Assembly: GCF_000312025.1 (NCBI RefSeq)
Contig: NZ_HE978594.1
Span: 263,548-301,209 of the forward strand
DNA length: 37,662 nucleotides
DNA from: Peptoniphilus timonensis JC401
GTDB lineage: Bacteria; Bacillota; Clostridia; Tissierellales; Peptoniphilaceae
Reading direction: 5' to 3'
Shown: in pieces, positions 18,616 to 28,206 of the stretch
How the letters are laid out: each line of letters opens with the position of its first letter
Numbering within the stretch: position 1 is the stretch's first letter
The notes under the pieces: generated by a model
What the model was told of the DNA's origin: nothing
Database searches by the model: none
Seen by the model: only the letters and a program-made list of their open reading frames with translations
Made by a program: the position numbers and the translations under genes

Positions 18616-18664
18616 AAAACTCAAGCTATTGGATTTTTCAATTTATAATCTAGCTTGAGTTTTT
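18616..18664 (-). terminator. Terminator after the dCMP deaminase gene
   Basis: Perfect stem AACTCAAGCTA / TAGCTTGAGTT with a 22-base loop and T-runs on both sides. It ends the RNase HI-deaminase unit on the minus strand. Confidence 0.85.
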
Positions 18665-18721
18665 CTTCTATATATTTTTCTTCTATATAATAGATTTAAT
18701 TTTAAAATATTATATTTACTT

Positions 18722-19141
18722 TTAAATTTGTTTTAATAAAATCTTATTCTTTTTAAGTAACTCTAATGCATAGTCATCTATCCTATAAGCCTCGTGATAA
18801 TTTATCTCACGAATGCCTGCTTGTATAAGTGCCTTTGTACAGTTAAGACATGGAAAATGTGTAACATAGGCCTTTGCTCCCTTTACAGAAATCCCTTCTT
18901 TTGCACAATATAAAAGTGCATTCATCTCTGCATGGATTGTAGCTATACAGTGCCCATCACGCATAGTGTGACCAACTTCGTCACAATGAGGATTTCCTGT
19001 AACTGATCCATTGTAACCTGTTGATATTATTCTATTGTCAGAATTAACAAGAACACAACCCACAAAAGCTCTATCGCAAGTGGACCTTGTAGCCACCATT
19101 TCTGCTATTTCCATAAAATATTCATCCCAAGATTTTCTCAT
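18722..19141 (-). CDS. dCMP deaminase family protein (ComEB-like)
   Basis: Zinc-dependent deaminase of 139 residues that converts dCMP to dUMP, a source of dTMP precursor. The zinc site is clear: HAE at 70-72 (His ligand and catalytic Glu) and PCLNC at 97-101 (two Cys ligands). An N-terminal Cys22 and the GYNG substrate loop at 42-45 also fit the ComEB/Dctd branch rather than cytidine or tRNA deaminases. Its ATG overlaps the RNase HI stop by four bases (ATGA) with AAGGAGG upstream, so the two genes are coupled. An allosteric dCTP/dTTP site cannot be judged from sequence alone. Confidence 0.92.
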   Translation of the reverse strand: MRKSWDEYFMEIAEMVATRSTCDRAFVGCVLVNSDNRIISTGYNGSVTGNPHCDEVGHTMRDGHCIATIHAEMNALLYCAKEGISVKGAKAYVTHFPCLNCTKALIQAGIREINYHEAYRIDDYALELLKKNKILLKQI

Positions 19142-19716
19142 TTTGCCTCCTTTGCAAATTTATCCACTAATTCATTGTACTCAACACCAGTGTGAGCCTC
19201 TACTTTTATAAATTTTACTTCCAATTTGTCTTTTATAGAATCATAAAATTTTTTATAATTAATAGTTCCTTCTTTATTTGTCTTCCAAAATCCAAGAGCC
19301 CAAGATCTTATGCCTTCGTAGTCATAGTGAAGATATATTTTTTTCTTGCCAAGTTTTACTGCCTCTTCCATGGCACGCATGGCACCCTTGATTTCTCCCG
19401 ACACATTTCTCATTTCTGAATCTTTAAAAAATCTCTTGGAATAAGTATACTCTTCTTCATCATTAAACATATAGACTCCATAAGAGTGAGATTTATCTTT
19501 ATTCCTATAAGATCCATCAACATAGACAAGAAGTTCATCTTTTCCTGCTGATTCTTTCTTTTTTTCTTCTTTTTCATTTATAAAAGCCTTGGCATCTTCT
19601 AATGTAGAAAACTTTTTAAAGCTTGCTCCCTTAAATCCCACAGTTTCTCTCTTGCACTCATCCCAAGTGTGATAGATGCCAGGGTTTCTTCCAACTCTTA
19701 CTGCGTAATACTTCAT
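19138..19716 (-). CDS. Ribonuclease HI with viroplasmin-like hybrid-binding domain
   Basis: Cleaves the RNA strand of RNA-DNA hybrids. 192 residues from ATG 19716 (GAGGTGA upstream; the GTG two codons earlier is part of that site). The N-terminal domain (1-48, [20 protein letters not shown]) is the caulimovirus-viroplasmin/RHBD fold that grips hybrids, as in eukaryotic RNase H1. A short lysine-rich linker follows, then the catalytic domain with Asp67, Glu108, Asp132 and Asp185 forming the metal site. All four are present, so it should be active. Translationally coupled to the deaminase gene. Removal of R-loops and primers fits its pairing with a nucleotide-metabolism gene. Confidence 0.93.
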   Translation of the reverse strand: MKYYAVRVGRNPGIYHTWDECKRETVGFKGASFKKFSTLEDAKAFINEKEEKKKESAGKDELLVYVDGSYRNKDKSHSYGVYMFNDEEEYTYSKRFFKDSEMRNVSGEIKGAMRAMEEAVKLGKKKIYLHYDYEGIRSWALGFWKTNKEGTINYKKFYDSIKDKLEVKFIKVEAHTGVEYNELVDKFAKEAK

Positions 19717-19738
19717 ATTCACCTCAAAATTTTGTCAT

Positions 19739-19767
19739 TTGTCAACTTTGTCTACTTATTATATAAT
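19739..19767 (+). promoter_or_regulatory. Promoter of the class I aldolase gene
   Basis: TTGTCA (19739-19744), 17 bases, exact TATAAT (19762-19767). A 12-bp palindrome AAGTCTAGACTT lies between the predicted start and the ribosome site and could be an operator. Confidence 0.75.
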
Positions 19768-19804
19768 TAGAAGTAATTAGAAGTCTAGACTTTTGGAGGT
19801 AAAA

Positions 19805-20695
19805 ATGAACAAAGAACAATTTGAAAGAATGAAAAATGGCAAAGGCTTTATTGCCGCTCTTGACCAATCTGGTGGATCCACACCTAAAGCCCTATTAAAT
19901 TATGGTGTAACTGAAGATGCTTATTCAAACGAAGAAGAAATGTTTGATAAAGTCCACGAAATGAGAAAGAGAATTATAAAGGACAAAGCTTTTACATCTG
20001 ATAGAATTTTAGCTGCAATTTTATTTAAGGTTACTATGAATTCCAAAATTGATGGCAAATACACTGGAGATTATCTTTGGGAAGAAAAGGGCATAGTTCC
20101 AATCTTAAAAGTTGATGAAGGTCTTGATGTAGAAAAAGACGGTGCTCAACTTATGAAGCCTTTCAAACACATTGATGAACTTCTTGAAAATGCTAAAGAA
20201 AGAAATATTTTTGGAACTAAGATGCGTTCTGTTGTAAAGGAACTTAATGAAGAGTCAATTAAAAAAGTTGTTGAACAACAATTTGACTACGCAAAGAAAA
20301 TTTCTAAGGCAGGCTTTGTTCCTATTATCGAGCCAGAAGTTGACATCCACGCTAAGGACAAGGCTGAAATCGAAGAAGTTCTTAAAAAATATCTTGTTGA
20401 AGAACTTAAAAAATTAGACAAAGAAACTTATGTAATGTTTAAGTTAACTCTTCCAGAGAAGGAAAATCTTTACGAAGATCTTTACGACTTTGATCAAACA
20501 GTTAGGGTTGTTGCTCTTTCTGGTGGTTATTCAAGAGATGATGCCAACGAAAAACTTAGAAAAAATAAAGGCGTAATTGCTTCTTACTCAAGAGCCTTAA
20601 CTGAAGGACTTAATGTAAATCAAACAGACGAAGAATTTACAAAAATGCTTGACGACTCTATCGAAAAGAATTATTCAGCTTCAGTTGAAAAATAA
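19805..20695 (+). CDS. fda: Fructose-bisphosphate aldolase, class I
   Basis: Glycolytic aldolase that splits fructose 1,6-bisphosphate by a Schiff-base lysine, without metal. 296 residues from ATG 19805 (TTTGGAGG six bases upstream). The N-terminus [20 protein letters not shown] and [10 protein letters not shown] match the staphylococcal-type Fda closely. The lysine in [13 protein letters not shown] is the probable Schiff-base residue, and [11 protein letters not shown] is the C-terminal phosphate-binding part. It has its own strong promoter and a modest terminator, so it is expressed apart from the tryptophanase operon that follows. Confidence 0.94.
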   Translation: MNKEQFERMKNGKGFIAALDQSGGSTPKALLNYGVTEDAYSNEEEMFDKVHEMRKRIIKDKAFTSDRILAAILFKVTMNSKIDGKYTGDYLWEEKGIVPILKVDEGLDVEKDGAQLMKPFKHIDELLENAKERNIFGTKMRSVVKELNEESIKKVVEQQFDYAKKISKAGFVPIIEPEVDIHAKDKAEIEEVLKKYLVEELKKLDKETYVMFKLTLPEKENLYEDLYDFDQTVRVVALSGGYSRDDANEKLRKNKGVIASYSRALTEGLNVNQTDEEFTKMLDDSIEKNYSASVEK

Positions 20696-20711
20696 ATATT
20701 TTAAATTTTTT

Positions 20712-20738
20712 AAATCTCCATTTTTTTGAGGATTTTTT
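20712..20738 (+). terminator. Probable terminator of the aldolase gene
   Basis: A short AT-rich stem (AAATC-TC / GA-GATTT with one bulge) followed by six T. Weak but well placed 17 bases after the stop codon. Confidence 0.45.
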
Positions 20739-20801
20739 ATTTTCTACTGTAAAACGATTTCATTATTATTTTTTATTTTACTTCCTGCTTTTACAAGTTT
20801 A

Positions 20802-20830
20802 TTGACTTCTTTCTGCTAGTAATGTAAACT
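20802..20830 (+). promoter_or_regulatory. Probable promoter of the tryptophanase operon
   Basis: TTGACT (20802-20807), 17 bases, TAAACT (20825-20830). The predicted start near 20837 gives a leader of about 160 bases that contains both tandem elements described next. Confidence 0.5.
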
Positions 20831-20837
20831 ATTTCAT

Positions 20838-20975
20838 AGATAATACATATTATCTTGGAGTTCTGACCGCTCATCAAGAAAGAAATTTTTAAAATTTTGA
20901 TAACCGGGGTTCTCTATAGGATACTGTCCGCTAGTCGACTTTTGTCGATGACCGGGGTTCCTCTATAACTTTTTT
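20838..20975 (+). promoter_or_regulatory. Tandem structured leader (candidate attenuator or riboswitch) of tnaA
   Basis: The leader holds three structures. First a perfect 7-bp hairpin AGATAAT-ACAT-ATTATCT (20838-20855). Then two related elements, about 20857-20918 and 20915-20967. Each has GGA, a CTG-N-CCGCT block, a hairpin, then ACCGGGGTTC and TCTATA. The hairpin stems differ but still pair: ATCAA/TTGAT in the first, TCGAC/GTCGA in the second. CCG and CGG can close the internal loop in both. The second element is also closed by TATAGGA with TCCTCTATA and is followed by six T (20970-20975), like an intrinsic terminator placed before the ribosome site. The last TATA of element one is the first arm of element two, so only one fold may form at a time. 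I recognise no known riboswitch class. Confidence 0.6.
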
Positions 20976-20996
20976 ATTTTTATATGGAGGTTTTTT

Positions 20997-22640
20997 ATGA
21001 AAAAGTATCAATTAGACGTACCTACACCACATTCCTACACTTATGTTACAAAGAATATTCCAAATGTAACTGTGGAACAAAGAGAAAGAGCCCTAAAGGC
21101 TACTCACTACAATGAATTTGCTTTCCCTGCAGGAATGTTAACTATCGATATGTTATCTGACTCAGGAACTACTGCCATGACAGATGTTCAATGGTCTGCA
21201 ATGTTTTTGGGTGATGAATCTTATGGAAGAAACAAGGGCTACTATGTTCTCTTAGATACCTTTAGAGATGTCTTTGAAAGAGGCGACGATCAAAAGAGAA
21301 TTATTGACCTTGTGAGAACTGACTGCGACGATGTTGAAAAAATGATGAACGAAGTTTACCTTTGTGAATATGAAGGTGGACTATTTAACGGTGGCTCTGC
21401 ACAAATGGAAAGACCTAATACTTTTATCATCCAACAAGGTCGTGCAGCTGAATCTGTTTTATTTGAACTTGTAAGAAATATTTTAAATGCAAGAGAACCA
21501 GGAAAGACTTATACTATTCCTTCAAATGGACACTTTGACACAACTGAAGGAAATATTAAACAAATGGGATCTATCCCAAGAAACTTATACAATAAAGAAC
21601 TTTTGTGGGAAGTTCCTGAAAATGGTCACTATGAAAAGAATCCATTTAAAGGCAACATGGACACAAAGAAATTGGAAGAATTAATTGAAAAATTAGGACC
21701 AGAAAATGTTCCTCTAATTTATACAACTATTACAAACAACACAGTTTGTGGTCAACCAGTTTCTATGGCAAACATGAGAGAATGTTCAAGAATTGCTCAC
21801 AAATACGAAATACCTTATATGTTTGATGCTGCAAGATGGGCAGAAAATGCTTACTTCATAAAAGTTAATGAAGAAGGCTACGCTGACAAATCAATCCCAG
21901 AAATTGCAAAGGAAATGTTCTCTTATTGTGACGGTTTCACTGCTTCTCTTAAAAAAGATGGACACGCAAACATGGGTGGCGTTCTTGCCTTTAGAGATAA
22001 GGGTTTATTCTGGAAGAAGTTCTCTGACTTTAATGAAGATGGATCAGTTAAAACTGATGTAGGTATTTTATTAAAAGTTAAACAAATTTCTTCTTACGGA
22101 AATGACTCCTATGGTGGAATGAGTGGTAGAGATATTATGGCACTTGCTGCTGGTCTTTATGAAGCAGCTAAGTTTGATTATCTTGATGCCCGTGTTAAAC
22201 AATGTGAATACCTTGCACAAGGATTTTACAAAGCTGGCGTAAAGGGCGTTGTACTTCCTGCTGGTGGCCACGGTGTTTACATCAACATGGACGAATTTTT
22301 CGACAACAAGAGAGCACCAGAAACTTTTGCTGGTCAAGGTTTCTCTGTCGAATTAATTAGACGTTATGGAATTAGAACTGCAGAACTAGGCAACTATTCA
22401 ATGGAATATGATTTAAAAACTCCAGAACAACAAGCTGAAGTGGCAAACGTAGTTCGTTTTGCAGTAAACAGAAGTCAACTTTCTAAGGAACACATGGATT
22501 ATGTAATTGCAGCTGTAAAGGCTCTTTATGAAGATCGTGCTACTATTCCTAATATTAGAATAGTAAAGGGTAAAAACCTTCCAATGCGTCACTTCCACGC
22601 TTTCCTAGAAACTTATGAACCTTCTGAAGATGAAAAATAA
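20997..22640 (+). CDS. tnaA: Tryptophanase (tryptophan indole-lyase)
   Basis: PLP enzyme that cleaves tryptophan to indole, pyruvate and ammonia. 547 residues, longer than the usual 450-475 because of about 50 extra residues near 95-142, before the conserved QQGRAAES. The PLP lysine is Lys320 in SLKKDGHANMGG, and Asp277/Arg280 in MFDAARWAENAYF bind the cofactor. Two residues that separate the enzyme from its sister tyrosine phenol-lyase both point to tryptophan: Asp181 in FDTTEG (Thr in the lyase for tyrosine) and His532 in MRHFHA (Phe in the tyrosine enzyme). GGAGG precedes the ATG. The transporter gene follows after 77 bases. The C-terminal RRVYT motif of the family is altered to NRSQLSK. 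Confidence 0.88.
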   Translation: MKKYQLDVPTPHSYTYVTKNIPNVTVEQRERALKATHYNEFAFPAGMLTIDMLSDSGTTAMTDVQWSAMFLGDESYGRNKGYYVLLDTFRDVFERGDDQKRIIDLVRTDCDDVEKMMNEVYLCEYEGGLFNGGSAQMERPNTFIIQQGRAAESVLFELVRNILNAREPGKTYTIPSNGHFDTTEGNIKQMGSIPRNLYNKELLWEVPENGHYEKNPFKGNMDTKKLEELIEKLGPENVPLIYTTITNNTVCGQPVSMANMRECSRIAHKYEIPYMFDAARWAENAYFIKVNEEGYADKSIPEIAKEMFSYCDGFTASLKKDGHANMGGVLAFRDKGLFWKKFSDFNEDGSVKTDVGILLKVKQISSYGNDSYGGMSGRDIMALAAGLYEAAKFDYLDARVKQCEYLAQGFYKAGVKGVVLPAGGHGVYINMDEFFDNKRAPETFAGQGFSVELIRRYGIRTAELGNYSMEYDLKTPEQQAEVANVVRFAVNRSQLSKEHMDYVIAAVKALYEDRATIPNIRIVKGKNLPMRHFHAFLETYEPSEDEK

Positions 22641-22667
22641 TTTAGAGTAAAAGAAAAAACAAAATTC

Positions 22668-22696
22668 AATTAGCCCCTTGAAATACAGGGGCAATT
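22668..22696 (+). promoter_or_regulatory. Hairpin between tnaA and the transporter gene
   Basis: AATT(A)GCCCC / GGGGCAATT with a 10-base loop, no T-run after it, and AAGGAG with the next ATG just downstream. It is probably an mRNA stabiliser for tnaA or a leaky barrier that sets the tnaA-to-transporter ratio. Confidence 0.5.
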
Positions 22697-22717
22697 ACCC
22701 TATTAAGGAGAATAATT

Positions 22718-24058
22718 ATGGATAACAACTTGAAAACTCGTGATGGTTTTAAAAGCAAATGGGGCTTTATACTTGCTTGTATAGGCTCTGCAGTTGGAAT
22801 GGGTAATATTTGGAGATTTCCTATAATGGTTTCTACCTATGGTGGCATGACTTTTTTAATCCCTTACATAATATTTGTAACTCTTATAGGATCTACTGGA
22901 GTAATTTCTGAAATGGCACTTGGTAGATCAGCTGATGCTGGACCTGTTGGTGCCTTTGGAAAATGTACAGAACTAAGATGGAAAAATAGAAAACTTGGAG
23001 AAATAATTGGACTTATTCCAGTCCTTGGTTCCCTTGCCCTAGCAATAGGTTACACTTGTGTAATGGGATGGATTTTTAAATACACTTTCCTTTCCCTATC
23101 AGGTGGACTTTATGCAATGGGTCAAGACATGGATGTAATTGGTGGAACTTTTGGACAAACAGCATCTGCCTTTGGTGCAAATATCTGGATAATTATAGCT
23201 GTCCTTGCAAGTTTTACCATTATGGTCATGGGAGTATCAGGTGGAATTGAAAAGGCAAATAAAATTATGATGCCTGTCCTCTTTATTTTATTTGTTGGAC
23301 TTGGAATTTACATCTTTACTCTTCCTGGTGCAGCTAATGGATATAAATACATCTTTACAGTAAACCCAGAAGGATTAAAGGATCCAAAAGTTTGGATTTT
23401 TGCCTTTGGACAAGCCTTTTTCTCCTTATCAGTTGCAGGAAATGGAACAGTAATTTATGGATCTTATCTACCAAAAAACGAAAGCATTCCATCATCTGCG
23501 AGAAATGTAGCAGTTTTTGACACAATAGCAGCTCTACTTGCTGCCTTTGTTATTATCCCAGCAATGGCAACAGCAAATGCACCACTTGATACTGGTGGTC
23601 CTGGACTTATGTTTATCTTCCTAGTAAATGTATTTAACGGAATGGCTGTTGGAAGAATCGTAGGAATTATTTTCTACGTCTGTGTACTTTTCGCAGGTGT
23701 ATCTTCAATAATAAATCTTTACGAAACACCAGTAGCTTACTTGCAAGAAAAATTTAATTTCTCAAGACCTATTGCAACAACAACTATCCATATAATTGGT
23801 TGTATAGTGGCAATATTTATCCAAGCAATAGTAAGTGGTTGGATGGATGTAGTTTCAATTTACATTTGCCCACTAGGAGCAGCACTTGCTGGTATAATGT
23901 TCCTTTGGGTTGCAGGAAAAGATTATGCACTTTCTGCAGTAAACCAAGGTGCATTAAAACCAATTGGATCTTGGTACTATCCACTTGCAAAATATGTATA
24001 TGTAACAGCTGCCATAGTTGCCCTAATAGCAGGTGCAATGCTTGGTGGTATTGGTTGA
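22718..24058 (+). CDS. Sodium-dependent amino-acid transporter, NSS (SNF) family
   Basis: Inner-membrane Na+-coupled symporter of 446 residues with about eleven to twelve helices, the LeuT fold. The unwound TM1 motif GSAVGMGNIWRFP (23-35) carries sodium and substrate ligands, and GGMTFLIPY in TM2 is equally typical. Relatives include the tryptophan transporter TnaT of Symbiobacterium, the tyrosine transporter Tyt1 of Fusobacterium, LeuT and MhsT. Directly behind tnaA, it most likely imports tryptophan for indole production; that is inferred from position. AAGGAG is seven bases before the ATG. A strong terminator closes the operon. Confidence 0.92.
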   Translation: MDNNLKTRDGFKSKWGFILACIGSAVGMGNIWRFPIMVSTYGGMTFLIPYIIFVTLIGSTGVISEMALGRSADAGPVGAFGKCTELRWKNRKLGEIIGLIPVLGSLALAIGYTCVMGWIFKYTFLSLSGGLYAMGQDMDVIGGTFGQTASAFGANIWIIIAVLASFTIMVMGVSGGIEKANKIMMPVLFILFVGLGIYIFTLPGAANGYKYIFTVNPEGLKDPKVWIFAFGQAFFSLSVAGNGTVIYGSYLPKNESIPSSARNVAVFDTIAALLAAFVIIPAMATANAPLDTGGPGLMFIFLVNVFNGMAVGRIVGIIFYVCVLFAGVSSIINLYETPVAYLQEKFNFSRPIATTTIHIIGCIVAIFIQAIVSGWMDVVSIYICPLGAALAGIMFLWVAGKDYALSAVNQGALKPIGSWYYPLAKYVYVTAAIVALIAGAMLGGIG

Positions 24059-24079
24059 TAAAATTTAAAATAAAAATAA

Positions 24080-24116
24080 AAAGTGTTGGCTTTTATATTT
24101 GCCAATACTTTTTTTA
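24080..24116 (+). terminator. Terminator of the tryptophanase-transporter operon
   Basis: 11-bp stem AAAGTGTTGGC / GCCAATACTTT with one wobble, 10-base loop, then seven T. Confidence 0.9.
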
Positions 24117-24240
24117 TCCTACAATTTATTTTATAATCTCTAAAATTTTTAAATTTTAAAAAATATCCTCTTGTTTGTTTTTTTGTATGATATTATGTTA
24201 TTAAGATAAAGTATATTTTGTGAGACTAGGAGGCAAGATT

Positions 24241-24802
24241 ATGAAAAAGAAATATCTCATTATTTTATTGACACTTCCCTTAATTTTTAGTGCTTGTAAA
24301 AAAACAAATAGCGAAAGTGCAAATTCTAGCCAAGAAGCAGCTAAAAATTCTATTCAAAGTGAAAAAGTTGAAACAGAAGAAAAAAGAAGATAATCAAATC
24401 GAAGAAAAATATAATATTGTGGCACTAACTAAAAATATTTCTATTATTTTAAAAGAAATTGGCTATGAAAATGTTGGTGGAACAGTAGAAGAAGCAAAAG
24501 ATCTTTATCCCCAAGCAAAAATTATTGGAAGCGAAAAAAATCCAGATTCAGATTTAGTTTTTGAAGTCTATCCAGACTTAATTATTACAGATTCCTCTAG
24601 TCACAGTGATTTTCTTTCAAAAATGGATGATTATAATTTTAAGAAACAACGTCGCTCTATGACTAACCCTCTTTCTTCTGCACCTACTTTAGAAGAATAT
24701 ATTTACATTTTCTGCAAGGAAATAGATTATCCTAAGTATAGTGAAGAAAATCCTATACCAGAAGATTTGTTAAATAAAATAGAAAAAGAATTAAATCAAT
24801 AA
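24241..24802 (+). CDS. Small lipoprotein resembling one lobe of an iron/cobalamin-type binding protein (one frameshift)
   Basis: Starts at ATG 24241 with AGGAGG seven bases upstream. A lipoprotein signal (MKKKYLIILLTLPLIFSAC) ends at Cys19, followed by a short polar linker. As read it stops after about 50 codons; removing one A from the run at 24380-24385 continues into 24396-24802, for 186 residues in all. The main part (IVALTKNISIILKEIGYENVGGTV ... PDLIITDSS) resembles the first lobe of class III periplasmic binding proteins (BtuF/FhuD-like), in which VxL-xxSxTEIL and KPDLVI are hallmarks. The usual long helix and second lobe are missing, so it may be degenerate or a stand-alone lobe. No ABC genes are adjacent. 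Shared terminator with gloB. Confidence 0.65.
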
Positions 24803-24808
24803 AAAATT

Positions 24809-24839
24809 AAGCTCTGGATCAGCTTATGACCCAGAGCTT
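24809..24839. terminator. Bidirectional terminator between the lipoprotein gene and gloB
   Basis: Perfect stem AAGCTCTGG / CCAGAGCTT with a 13-base loop and T-rich flanks on both strands, between convergent genes. Confidence 0.85.
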
Positions 24840-24844
24840 TCTCT

Positions 24845-25534
24845 TTAAAAATTATCCTTTTTATTCCTGTATTGGATAAATTCATCTAAATCCCTAGCCA
24901 AAAAGAAGGGATTTATTTTTTTCTCTTTTTCTATTGTAGATGGAAGTGTAATTTTATCTTCTTCTCTAAGTTTTTTTACCCTCTCATATTCTCTGTCTAA
25001 GTCCTCATTAGAAATGACAGACTCTGCAAACTCTAAGTTGGCAAGAGAATATTCGTGTGCAGGGTAAACTACTGTATCTTCAGCTAAATTTTTCAACTTA
25101 TTTAGACCTTCGTAGGCTTTTTTGTAGTCCTTAGTGAAGACTCTGCCGCAGCCTGCAAGGAAAAGTGCATCTCCACAGAACAATTTATCGCCCATTAAAT
25201 AGGAAATATGTTCTTCTGTGTGTCCTCCAGTTAAAATAACTTTAAAATTTTCTCCAAAGATTTCAAATTCGTCTCCGTCTTTTAAAGTTATGTCGTTATA
25301 TTCACTTGTTTCAAGGGGACCATAAACTATTGCTCCGTATTTATTTTTAAGTTCTTTAACTCCTCCCACATGGTCCATATGCTTGTGAGTTAAAAGAATG
25401 TAGTCAAGATTTTTATTTTTTAAATAATCAATGACAGGACTAGCATCGCCAGGATCAACAACAAGAATCTTGCCATCCTTTTCAATTGTCCAAATATAAT
25501 TGTCATTAAAAGCTTTTATATAGTTGATATTCAT
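24845..25534 (-). CDS. Glyoxalase II-type metallo-beta-lactamase-fold hydrolase
   Basis: 229-residue thioester hydrolase, probably hydroxyacylglutathione hydrolase-like (GloB). The metal site is complete: THKHMDH puts ligands at His50, His52, Asp54 and His55, followed by GHT (His106), GDALF (Asp123) and PAHEY (His161). The pattern LAGCGRVF and the C-terminal segment LPSTIEKEKKINPFF are specific to the GloB branch rather than to general MBL hydrolases. Since glutathione is often absent in such anaerobes, the thiol carrier may be another one. AGAGGTG precedes the ATG. Single gene with its own terminator. Confidence 0.9.
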   Translation of the reverse strand: MNINYIKAFNDNYIWTIEKDGKILVVDPGDASPVIDYLKNKNLDYILLTHKHMDHVGGVKELKNKYGAIVYGPLETSEYNDITLKDGDEFEIFGENFKVILTGGHTEEHISYLMGDKLFCGDALFLAGCGRVFTKDYKKAYEGLNKLKNLAEDTVVYPAHEYSLANLEFAESVISNEDLDREYERVKKLREEDKITLPSTIEKEKKINPFFLARDLDEFIQYRNKKDNF

Positions 25535-26005
25535 AAAACACCTCTTAATATTATTACTCTTATTGCTGGTATTTAAACATTTATAGAAGATTAAAAAATA
25601 CAGACGCTTTATTGCTGTCTTTAAACAGATTACAAATAAAAACCTTCTTGCTAAGAATATCCTATGAAAAAAATTGTGTAGATTTCAAATCGAAGAACTT
25701 CGGCTAAAATCGCACTGTTTGAGCGAAGCGAGTTTGCGATTTTAGAAGATCGAGATTTAGAAAATCACCAATTTTTGTAATGAGATATTCGTGCATGAAG
25801 GTTTTTTTCTATATTTAAAAGTCCGACTCACTCGACAATGCTCCCTATTCGGTCGTTTTGGCTGAGACTTGATCAAATTTTCGAAAGAAATTTTGATAAG
25901 TCTGCCCACAGATTTTTGCTTGTCAAAAATCTATGTTCCTATATTCTCGCTGGATAAGATTTTTCATCAGCTCCTGCATCGCTAACGCTCGCACTCGCTG
26001 TTATG
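25535..26005. repeat. Repeat-rich non-coding DNA downstream of groEL and upstream of gloB
   Basis: No gene. Contents: a palindromic element (25704-25745) with perfect 11-bp arms CTAAAATCGCA / TGCGATTTTAG around a core CTGTTTGAGCGAAGCGAGTT; a first copy of a 37-bp direct repeat at 25819-25855; a long imperfect hairpin around 25868-25903 (GACTT-ATCAAATTT / AAATTTTGAT-AAGTC); and a 9-bp hairpin AGATTTTTG / CAAAAATCT near 25912-25933. Base composition is more GC-rich than the surrounding intergenic DNA. Confidence 0.65.
25819..25855 (+). repeat. Direct repeat, copy 1
   Basis: 37 bp beginning AAGTCCGACTCACTCG, identical to the copy at 26063-26099 except one G/A change. Similarity extends on both sides: a T-rich run before it, and CTCGCTGGATAAG some distance after it, in both copies. 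Confidence 0.85.
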
Positions 26006-26007
26006 AT

Positions 26008-26043
26008 AAAAAAAGACAGTCAACTTTATGACTGCCTTTTTTT
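26008..26043 (-). terminator. Probable terminator of the groESL operon
   Basis: Stem of 15 bp with a six-base loop. The one imperfect pair is a G-U wobble on the minus strand, and seven T follow there. It is about 170 bases beyond the groEL stop. Confidence 0.75.
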
Positions 26044-26062
26044 AGGTTTTTTCTTGATTTAC

Positions 26063-26099
26063 AAGTCCGACTCACTCGACAATGCTCCCTATTCAGTCG
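26063..26099 (+). repeat. Direct repeat, copy 2
   Basis: Second copy of the 37-bp repeat (see 25819). The CTCGCTGGATAAG motif follows after about 12 bases here but after about 95 bases in copy 1, so copy 1 has gained, or copy 2 lost, a hairpin-containing segment. Confidence 0.85.
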
Positions 26100-26173
26100 C
26101 ATCGTCTTCGCTCGCTGGATAAGCTTCTTCATCTACTCAGTCTTCGCTCTCGCTCGACTTCGTAGTGAAGACC

Positions 26174-26204
26174 GTAAATAACATGGCTTTGCCATGTTAT
26201 TTAC
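26174..26204 (-). other. Perfect hairpin just after groEL
   Basis: 14-bp stem GTAAATAACATGGC / GCCATGTTATTTAC with a three-base loop, five bases after the groEL stop and without a T-run. Most likely it protects the 3' end of the groESL messenger. Confidence 0.7.
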
Positions 26205-26209
26205 TAGCA

Positions 26210-27851
<1,642 letters not shown>

Positions 27852-27858
27852 TAAATTA

Positions 27859-28140
27859 TTATTCAATAACTGCCAAGATGTCTTGGAACTTAATTATAGT
27901 GTACTTTTCATCGTCAAGTTCAATATCATTTCCTGCATATTTTGAGAAAATAACTTTGTCCCCAACTTTTACAAGTCCCTTCATTTCTTCGTCTGTATCT
28001 AATTTATTACCTGTTGCAACAACTTCTGCAATATTAGATTCTTCCTTTGCTGATGATGGAAGAACAATACCTGAAGCAGTTGTTTCTTCTTTTTCAATTT
28101 TTTTGATGACAATTTTGTCGTCAAGTGGTCTTAATTTCAT
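27859..28140 (-). CDS. groES: Co-chaperonin GroES
   Basis: 93-residue lid of the GroEL chamber. The mobile loop lies around EKEETTASGIVLPSSAKEES (residues 16-35, with the GIVLP contact), and the N- and C-termini KLRPLDDKIVI and EKYTIIKFQDILAV form the beta-barrel base. TTAGGAGG is nine bases before the ATG. Regulated as an operon with groEL by the upstream promoter and a CIRCE-like site; the HrcA repressor gene is not in the window. Confidence 0.98.
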   Translation of the reverse strand: MKLRPLDDKIVIKKIEKEETTASGIVLPSSAKEESNIAEVVATGNKLDTDEEMKGLVKVGDKVIFSKYAGNDIELDDEKYTIIKFQDILAVIE

Positions 28141-28172
28141 CTATATAAACCTCCTAAAATTTATCTATATTT

Positions 28173-28199
28173 TTAGCACTCACTCATCTCTTCTGCTAA
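28173..28199 (-). promoter_or_regulatory. Degenerate CIRCE operator (HrcA site)
   Basis: One arm is perfect (GAGTGCTAA on the minus strand, 28173-28181). After the canonical nine-base gap the other arm reads TTAGCAGAA (28191-28199), six of nine matching TTAGCACTC. It overlaps the expected transcription start of groESL. Confidence 0.75.
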
Positions 28200-28206
28200 T
28201 ATGTAT

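Noticed and set aside
20896-20970. Possible TnaC-like leader peptide in front of tnaA
   Set aside because: The only open frame there starts at TTG, has no ribosome site and contains no tryptophan codon.
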